Of a stretch of DNA of 64,000 nucleotides, positions 58,601-64,000 are shown one piece after another. The DNA comes from Plutella xylostella (Eukaryota > Arthropoda > Insecta > Lepidoptera > Plutellidae): NCBI RefSeq assembly GCF_932276165.1, contig NC_063986.1, forward strand, positions 3,980,501 to 4,044,500, read 5' to 3'. Made by a program: the position numbers and the translations under genes. Numbering within the stretch: position 1 is the first letter of the stretch; the number at the start of each line of letters is the position of its first letter. Below the pieces are notes generated by a model. That model was not told the origin of the DNA. It made no database searches and saw only the letters and a program-made list of their open reading frames with translations.

Positions 58601-61600
58601 GATACAGTATCTGCTCTAGCAGTGATTTTCTGACGATAAGGTTGGCCTTTCTGATGGTGGTGGAACGAGCGCCGCCTATAGCCGCGGTTTCGGTGAGAGT
58701 CTCGGATTTAACAGACCTTTATACTATATCCAATGAAGTAAGCAATAAATACCATATTAGCGTGGAGTCGCGGCGCGGGCTCGGCTCTCGCAGCCGCAGT
58801 GAGCTTGGCCGCGAAGGTGTGCGACCGCGCGCCAACTATAGCCCCAGTGTATATGTGAAAGTCCCGGACTTGTCAGACCACAATATGCCTAATATACTTA
58901 GCAATAAGTACCATATTAGCGTGGAGTCTCGGCGCGGGCTCGGCTATCGCAGCCGCCGTCAACTTGGCCGCGAAGGTGTGAGACCGCGCGCCGACGATAG
59001 CTCCGGTGTATATGAGAGTTCCCGGAATTGTCAGACCATAATATGCCCAATAAAGTTAGCAATAAGTACCATATTAGCGTGGAGTCTCGGCGCGGGCTCA
59101 GCTATCGCAGCCGCAGTAAGCTTGGCCGCGAAGGTGTGAGACCTGGCGCCAACTATAGCCCCGGTGTAGGTGAGGGTGCCGGACTTGACCGGGGTGGGCG
59201 CGGGCGTGGCGGGCGTGGATGACGTCATGCGCTTCTCGGTGACTGCGGCTGTTGGAGGAAGGTGATGGTTTAGTATAGATAATCGTGGTATTGCTGCTTT
59301 TATTGTAGTATAGATTTCCGTCTAGCCTTTGAGAAGTCGTATGTTAGTGATTACTCACTTTGTACAAGATTTTGTACAAAGGACTAATGCCTATGCTAAG
59401 TTAAAGAAACGGTGAAATGAATTATGTATAATACATATGCTCGTCGTCGCACCTATCTTTAGATTGAAAATTACCCCCGTAATATCCCTAGAATGTTAGA
59501 GTTATCACATCTTCCCCAAATCTAATAAATTTAGAGAGTGCTTTTATTAATATTCAATGATGTCTCACCTATCAAAAAACCTTCCAATACATCCATCCAT
59601 CAGTTTAAAGAATATTCAGATAACATGCTGTACATGTAGGTTTCGGCTTAGTAAACCCTTTTTGCAACACCCTGTAAAAACAGAATATTATAACTATGTA
59701 CATACGTGCGGCATGTTTAGCGGGCGCGCGCGGCGGCGTGGCGTGCGGCTTGGCGGCGGCGCGGGCGGCGGGCGCGGCCGCGCGGGCCACGGCGCCCGTC
59801 GAGGAGCCACTGCCGGCGGCCTGAGGGAGGATAGGGGGTTGGTTATGGTGTGGTATTATTGGTAGATGCACTAAATCAGTTTATATACATCGATAAATAC
59901 GCCAAAAAACTGTCCGAAAACCCTTTCTTCATTGGAAAAGAGCAGTTCTTCAGCAGTGAGTACCTGATGGATTGTGATGATAAAGACGCTATATTGCATG
60001 GTGTCTTTATCGATGAACCAATAATGAATATTTAAAGAAAAACACCTAATTTGTAAGGTAATTAATAGGAATCTGGGGACAAGTAAGATGATATCCCATC
60101 AAAAACAATACTTCGCATCGCATCTCAATCTTAAAAATATTTAATGTTTTATATAAATATATTGACTCGGCCATCGCATGGAAACACGTGTTAATTAATT
60201 ATTTAATGCGATGACCAAGTCAATATATTTATATAAAACATTAAATATTTTTAAGATTGAGATGCGTGCGTGGATAAGACTTGGTATTACATGGATTTCA
60301 CAACTTTTTACCGTAGAACAACTGAGTTACGAGACTTGGTTTTTTTTGACAAGTATTGTTTTTGATGGGATCTCATTTCTTTTTGTATTTTGTTGACAGT
60401 TCTTTTTTCTTTTCGGTACATACCTTCTAGGTACGTAGGTGCGTTAACTTAGTTTGGTAGGTTGCCTACCTACATAAATCGCAAACTTAAGGTAAGAATC
60501 ATGAATCTTTATTTTTGGCTACGTAATGTACGTGTAATGAATAAACGTAACTTTGATACTTCGTACTGCATCAAATTTCCCTAATTAAATTTCAACCTTA
60601 GTTTCCAATACACAAAGATAATTGTACATTAAGAAAATTTTACTATAAGTGGTAGCACTGGTAGCCTGATGTAATTTGTCCGTAGGTAGGTAATCCATCC
60701 TTTGCGGATTTAATTTGCATGACGCGAATCTTTTGCTCGATTTGGCAGGGGCACTACCGTGCGCCTATATTTACTTGGTGGGGGCACTGCCGTGCCCCCA
60801 GATACGTGACAGGCTATAATCATACACGGCTTTTCGTCTGTAAGTATTATATTCAATGGTAACAGCAAAACCGTACTAATCACCTGTGTCTTTGGGAGAA
60901 TATTGCTGAATAAATAAGAAGCATCCCGAACAGATGCAGATAAGAAATTTCAGCAACCAAAGATCTCGCATTAAAAATCGTTTCATCTCACCTTAGGCGC
61001 GGGTTGTTTGGGCGCCTTAGGCTGCAGCGGCTGCGGCGGTGGCGCGGGCAGCTTCGCGCGGGGCAGTAACATCGCGATGTCTGCTTCGGGGTCGCGTATC
61101 ATGGCCGCTATCAGGTTCGCCGCTTGTTTTGTTGCTTCTGCTGAGCCCCTGAAGGTACAAGTTGTGGTTAGATTACGTTGTTGAGCAGATTGTCTTGTGT
61201 ACGTGTATGTAGAACATTCATGCGTGTTACTTTAGATTCTGCGAAGTTACATAAGTATTCTAAATAATTTGTAAGTAATAACAATGACGCAAATTGTATT
61301 CTTGTAAACTGTTTTTCATGTGTTGTCTTATTTTTTATCTTCAACACCACCAAATTAAGTAAAAAAAAACATTTTGTTGTTTTCGGCTTTAAAACAACGT
61401 CCTGTTGCCCGAGCACAGGATTCGAAACCTCCGTTTACGTTGCGTATCGTCAAATGTCACTGTCAAAATGTAAGGCAAATTTGTTAGTTCCAAAAGTGGC
61501 TTTTGTTTTTTCCACGTTAGGTGGAATTTCACCAAACGCTAAACGTATAAAATGTATATAAAATTTGATTTAAATACGTTTAGCGTTTGGTAAAAGCGAC

Positions 61601-64000
61601 CCTTCGTGTAGATTCGAAAATAGTATCGAATCCTATGCTCGCGCCTGTAACAAATACCAGTGACCTGTCTGGATATATTTCAACTGGGCTACACGGGCAG
61701 TGGCTAGTGGACAACAACTCACTTGATGGTGATGATGCGCTCGCCCTGCCCCTTGGTCTGCTTGTCCACCTCGATGTGCGCGCCGGTGGCGGACCGTATC
61801 GCGTTGATGTTGGAGCCGGCGCGCCCGATCACGCGCGATATCGCGTGTGAAGCCACGGAGACGCGCTTGCAACTGTTGAGAAGAGTGGCATTGGTTAGCG
61901 TAGATAATCAGTCAAAAATTATACAGAGGGTATATTAATATCCCTATAGAAAATGCCTAGAGGTTTCGAACCTCCGTTAACGTTGCATATCGTCAACTGT
62001 CATTGTCGAAATGTAAGGCAAATTTGTTAGTTCCAAAAGTGACTATGTTGGCGCTGTTCTTTTTCATATGTTTGTGTAGTATCGTACAACGCTAACGTAT
62101 TGCCACGTTAGTCTGTGATAGGGGCTCTGAACACAAACTTTCGTCTTTCACTATTTCACATCGTAGCATACAACCACGGCTCGTGATATACCAAATGCCC
62201 CTTTCTAGCCCACCGTCATAGTTGCCATACAAATATAAGTTAACAGCCACTAACCCAGGTTCAACAGTGGATATAGTCTGCACGCTGGACTTGCGGACGA
62301 CCTCCTTCCATCCTTCCTCGCGCCGCCCCGCGACTGTCGCGCCCTTCGGAGACGTCTTGGTATCACCCTCCCATCTGCAAGGGGAAATAACAATTAGTTA
62401 GGTATAGATTGATATACATCAAAATTGTACATGAAAAAATAAGGATATAAGGATGTAAAGGTCCATACGCACTCGTTTAACCAATGAATTGTTAGTCCAC
62501 AGTTTTTTACATAGTTTATGGACGATATGTTCGTTGGACGAAACAATGAAACAACTAATGTTCCATGGGTCAATCGACTGTAGATGAACCTTTCAGACAA
62601 TAAAGAACTAGACTAACACATAGGTGTATAAATGGAGGTGATAAATGTATTCTTTTAATATTATAGTTATACTAGTGGAGAAACGTTTTGGAAGATTATG
62701 AAACAACTAAAAGAGGTCGATTTCCGAATTTCCCCATCGGAATGAGCGTGATTATGAGGTAAATCATAAGTATGGTCTACTATAATTTAATATATTGACA
62801 AGAATAATGCTATCAACGCTTTATCACTTGGTGCAATGGTGATAAAGGTAGTTTTTTCCCGTCTATTAACACATATTTATGAAATATGAATATCATCATC
62901 AACCAAACAAATAAAAGCAAAAACATAAGGCTTTTAGATTATTAGTGTGATAAAACTGCGGTACATAATAACCAAACGGCATGCCACACATATTACATCA
63001 TGCAAAAGTATGAGACGAAACAACTTTGACACATAAAGATGGACCGGACTTATGTATAATGATGTCGAATGATGTGGACACTTATTGGGGAACTTACTGA
63101 TGGATGTTGTGGGTCTTTTTATTTTTGTCGGGTGTGTCAACGTCATCTTTGTCCAGATTGAGTCTAGTGGACTCAAATATCTGACTCTTTCTAGAGTTAT
63201 TCCCATATTTGGTTACGGTAATGTTCTTAGGGATATCCTCTTCAGGTTTTCTGGAAAAACAATAGTTTGGGCTTACATTTTTTGCCCTGCTACGCTAGGT
63301 TTACACGAATACATAATATAGTTTTTATAAAGCTTTCAGTTTCGTAGGACATACCAAAAATCTGTTTTTAGTTATATTCGTAGTGTAAGAGCACTAAATA
63401 CATGCAAGCTATGATATATTACGCACTATTCTGCACAACTGTTAGGCCACACCATAACACTTTATTTACTGTAACTGTAAGTTGCTGTTACCACACACCC
63501 TTGCAAAACTTCAACAGTGTAACTATAAGCAAGGCGCGTAACCACTCGCTAAGTTTGCCTCACTTAAATTAGAAGCTGCAGGATATGCCATCATCCCATT
63601 TAACTCTGTATTTACTTTAATTACGCCAACATTAAGTGTTGGAGAAGACAGAATATAAGTCCCGTAAAATACTATTGCGGCTGGCACAGACAGTTACTGC
63701 ACCTTATTGCATTGCATCTATGACGATGTCTTGATGGCTTTAAATGACATCGTTTGAGCTCCCAGCGCAATAGCACGTTACGGGGCTTATAAGAAGCAGA
63801 ATGTCTCTCTCCCTCTCTCTCTCTCTCTCTCAAAGGTCTACTCACTTCTCTTTCTTCTCCCGTCTCTCAGGGGCGGGCGGCTCGCGCTTGGGCGGCGCAG
63901 GCTCGCTGGGCGCCACGTTCTCTTTCTCTTGCTTCTTGTCGGGTTTAGGGGGCTCCTTCTCCACTTTAGGCGGTGGTGGTTCGATCTTGGGTTTTGTCTG
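52653..64000 (-). CDS. mask: mask / ANKHD1, C-terminal 672 residues (partial)
   Basis: Seventeen minus-strand exons: >64000-63846, 63250-63098, 62374-62291, 61872-61723, 61148-60992, 59820-59706, 59248-59190, 58408-58268, 57902-57804, 57231-57115, 56490-56358, 55808-55720, 55152-55018, 54740-54624, 54190-54053, 53295-53143, 52676-52653. All are GT-AG and in phase. Mask/ANKHD1 is a large scaffold with two ankyrin-repeat blocks and one KH domain, known in Drosophila as a Hippo (Yorkie) cofactor and receptor-tyrosine-kinase modifier. The diagnostic part is the KH domain: GWKEVVR, VSVASHAISRVIGRAGSNIN with the GRAG loop, AIRSATGAHIEVDKQTKGQG, ERIITIKGSAEATKQAANLI. C-terminal islands DASKAPGYR and KPRPIGTER also match ANKHD1. 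The ankyrin blocks lie beyond the window. The end WSKWTH-stop is in a 24-nt last exon. Confidence 0.95.
52862..52978. mobile_element. Inverted-repeat element (tgttgcaaaaagggtata)
   Basis: 'agtgttgcaaaaagggtata' on the left and 'tataccctttttgcaacacc' on the right enclose about 70 bp. Single-ended copies occur at about 11,425 and 59,640. It is a dispersed MITE-like family in the last mask intron. Confidence 0.65.
53143..53295 (-). CDS. mask: mask exon 16
   Basis: NVNNMSGAHGAAGAEYGGAT through WDPRPAVDKQ. Ala/Gly/Pro-rich, phase 0 on both sides. The HWDP/W motif before the tail parallels the DPSWNSLI region of ANKHD1. Confidence 0.9.
53369..53630 (-). mobile_element. Full-length tRNA-derived SINE with 11-bp target duplication
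   Basis: Minus strand: box A TGGCGTAGTGG (53,607-53,617) and box B GGTTCGATTCC (53,563-53,573), then body 'gggtcagatatttgtttaaa' and a (GT)n-like tail. It is flanked by ATGGTAAAGGA at 53,358-53,368 and 53,631-53,641. Both RNA polymerase III boxes are intact. It lies in the mask intron between exons 15 and 16. Confidence 0.92.
54053..54190 (-). CDS. mask: mask exon 15
   Basis: SLLDRGGGHSGGGWGEDEER, KPRPIGTERAWKLTGDEWHL, DPERYQ. KPRPIGTER matches the VPVPIGTER island of ANKHD1. Confidence 0.93.
54391..54466 (+). mobile_element. Mini-retroposon copy, third in window
   Basis: 'aaacccttccttcattggaa', 'ggagaccattgtgccccagc', 'agtggggacgtgatgggttg', then (TGA)n. Same family as 15,113 and 26,787. 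Flanking duplication is uncertain. Confidence 0.7.
54624..54740 (-). CDS. mask: mask exon 14
   Basis: LFPGTSTAGNLSTLLMSYQQ through QQPMHPYQ. Gln/Pro-rich, phase 0 on both sides. Confidence 0.9.
55018..55152 (-). CDS. mask: mask exon 13
   Basis: FPQVSMSSGVGLGAAALGLG through LMHHKHNTQ. Gly/Ala-rich, phase 0 on both sides. Confidence 0.9.
55720..55808 (-). CDS. mask: mask exon 12
   Basis: GNSVNAMDMSGLSRNGPIYQ through RNGHNMM. Phase 1 in and 0 out. It follows NM in exon 11, as in the ...IVNMDS... stretch of ANKHD1. Confidence 0.9.
56358..56490 (-). CDS. mask: mask exon 11
   Basis: QVDASKAPGYRGGGGGGCSP through HQPPINM. DASKAPGYR matches DTSKAPGFR of ANKHD1. Contains a six-Gly run encoded by GGC. 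Phase 0 in and 1 out. Confidence 0.93.
56962..57050 (+). repeat. LINE 3'-tail fragment
   Basis: 'aaaggttgtctggcagagat' then 'cacttttagtgataagaccg' is the tail family at 7,995 and 33,523, here in the mask intron between exons 10 and 11. Confidence 0.7.
57115..57231 (-). CDS. mask: mask exon 10
   Basis: QPAASSSGAQEYSLFKDASA through PRDPHPPQ. The acceptor is a tandem CAGCAG, so one Gln may be optional. Confidence 0.9.
57804..57902 (-). CDS. mask: mask exon 9
   Basis: LSPESASSWSTGEEAAPACP through LHINTQPQ. Phase 0 on both sides. Confidence 0.9.
58268..58408 (-). CDS. mask: mask exon 8
   Basis: QMPAPVAAPAPAPAPSPIKV through KPPAPAKQ. Ala/Pro-rich. The acceptor is a tandem CAGCAG, allowing start at 58,408 or 58,405. 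Phase 0 on both sides. Confidence 0.9.
58640..59189. repeat. 158-bp tandem repeat, about 3.5 copies
   Basis: 'ccatattagcgtggagtc' recurs at about 58,752, 58,911 and 59,069 (spacing 158-159 bp). Each unit is rich in CpG and contains 'cgcagccgc(a/c)gt(a/g/c)a(g/a)cttgg'. The array starts at the donor of mask exon 7 and fills much of the following intron. Units stay open in several frames by chance, but the exon phase supports splicing out at 59,189. Confidence 0.85.
59190..59248 (-). CDS. mask: mask exon 7
   Basis: (P)AVTEKRMTSSTPATPAPTP, 59 nt, phase 1 in and 0 out. The donor is a weak gtcaag, chosen because it is the only nearby GT that keeps phase with exon 8. Confidence 0.7.
59636..59690 (+). 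repeat. Dispersed repeat end
   Basis: 'aggtttcggcttagtaaacc' then 'ctttttgcaacaccctgtaa' is one end of the family at 52,862. Confidence 0.55.
59706..59820 (-). CDS. mask: mask exon 6
   Basis: AAGSGSSTGAVARAAAPAAR through APAKHAA. Ala-rich, phase 0 in and 1 out, donor gtatgt. Confidence 0.85.
60093..60371. mobile_element. MITE of about 280 bp
   Basis: 'atcccatcaaaaacaatact' at 60,093 is inverted at 60,352-60,371. An inner stem 'atctcaatcttaaaaatatt' plus 'taatgttttatataaatata' is inverted across a short loop at about 60,175-60,200. No coding. It is in the mask intron between exons 5 and 6. Confidence 0.8.
60992..61148 (-). CDS. mask: mask exon 5 (KH domain end)
   Basis: KGSAEATKQAANLIAAMIRD then PEADIAMLLPRAKLPAPPPQ. 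Matches the GGTESTRQATQLINALIKDP end of the ANKHD1 KH domain, then enters Pro-rich sequence. Confidence 0.95.
61440..61500. repeat. Direct repeat, copy 1, flanking the KH exon
   Basis: 'gtaaggcaaatttgttagtt' with 'ccaaaagtg', preceded by 'acgttgcgtatcgtcaaatg'. It is repeated at 61,966-62,045 on the other side of the KH exon. Confidence 0.7.
61531..61591. repeat. 18-bp inverted repeat
   Basis: accaaacgctaaacgtat and atacgtttagcgtttggt separated by 25 bp of AT-rich loop. Confidence 0.65.
61723..61872 (-). CDS. mask: mask exon 4 (KH core)
   Basis: CKRVSVASHAISRVIGRAGS then NINAIRSATGAHIEVDKQTK and GQGERIITIK. It contains the VIGxxG (GRAG) nucleic-acid-binding loop. 150 nt, phase 2 on both sides. 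Confidence 0.97.
61966..62045. repeat. Direct repeat, copy 2, flanking the KH exon
   Basis: Second copy of the 61,440 repeat in the same orientation, about 520 bp away with the KH core exon between. Confidence 0.7.
62291..62374 (-). CDS. mask: mask exon 3
   Basis: WEGDTKTSPKGATVAGRREE then GWKEVVR. I chose the donor gtccag because it aligns GWKEVVR-x-x-K-R-V-S-V without a gap to ANKHD1. A phase-compatible gttagt further on (about 62,255) would insert about 12 residues. Confidence 0.85.
63098..63250 (-). CDS. mask: mask exon 2 of window
   Basis: KPEEDIPKNITVTKYGNNSR through DKNKKTHNIH. Charged linker, phase 2 on both sides. Confidence 0.9.
63803..63831. repeat. (CT)n microsatellite
   Basis: About 14 CT units with one interruption, 15 bp from a mask exon donor on the opposite reading sense. 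Confidence 0.8.
63846..64000 (-). CDS. mask: mask exon 1 of window (partial)
   Basis: QTKPKIEPPPPKVEKEPPKP through ERREKKEK. A Lys/Glu/Pro-rich linker between the ankyrin and KH regions. The exon continues beyond the window edge. Donor gtgagt, phase 2. Confidence 0.92.

Noticed and set aside
58642..59139. 165-codon plus-strand frame
   Set aside because: It follows the 158-bp tandem array antisense to mask and shifts phase between units. No family match.
59057..59185. Extension of mask exon 7 through the tandem repeat (about 48 more codons)
   Set aside because: No donor in the extension restores the phase needed by exon 8, and the frame hits a stop. The gtcaag donor at 59,189 fits.

Overview
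The window is nuclear DNA from an animal, almost certainly a moth or butterfly. Genes are split by GT-AG introns, GC-rich coding exons sit in AT-rich introns, and the interspersed repeats look lepidopteran: a tRNA-derived SINE, a LINE tail with an 'agagatcgc..agcgataag.ccgcc' core, and a short retroposon ending in 'gggtcgtgatgatga'. No bacterial operon, CRISPR array or rRNA gene was seen, and the only tRNA-like sequences are SINE heads.

Three host genes are supported. (1) An RNF19-type RING-IBR-RING E3 ubiquitin ligase lies on the minus strand and runs from its start codon near 45.1 kb to its end near 4.5 kb. Its ten exons join in phase into about 534 codons. Introns 1 and 2 are about 21.2 kb and 12.3 kb and hold most of the mobile DNA. 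(2) LRPAP1/RAP, the ER chaperone of LDL-receptor-family proteins, is complete on the plus strand (47,990-51,010; seven exons, 355 aa, C-terminal HSEL). (3) The 3' part of mask/ANKHD1 is on the minus strand (52,653 to beyond 64,000). It covers 17 exons, 672 residues, the single KH domain and the low-complexity C-terminus. RAP and mask converge with about 1.6 kb between their stop codons.

Layout: 1-4.4 kb is intergenic and carries a GC-rich minisatellite. From 4.5 to 45.1 kb is the RNF19 gene with its nested transposons. From 45.1 to 48 kb are the RNF19 5' flank and two LINE fragments. From 48 to 52.6 kb is RAP and the convergent 3' ends. From 52.6 to 64 kb is mask.

The most striking mobile DNA is a 936-bp foldback element at 15,884-16,819. 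Its long inverted arms are built from 63-bp tandem repeats, it has a 9-bp target duplication, and it sits among decayed LINE sequence inside a 3.3-kb TIR element. Two 59-61 bp retroposon insertions have exact 12-bp target duplications. A 1.02-kb hAT-like element with an 8-bp duplication splits a jockey-type LINE. Two further TIR elements (805 and 905 bp) have TA duplications. Within RNF19, a tandem duplication has created a 141-bp, phase 0-0 copy of part of the first membrane exon, and the last exon has an in-frame TAG that a possible 69-nt intron would remove.
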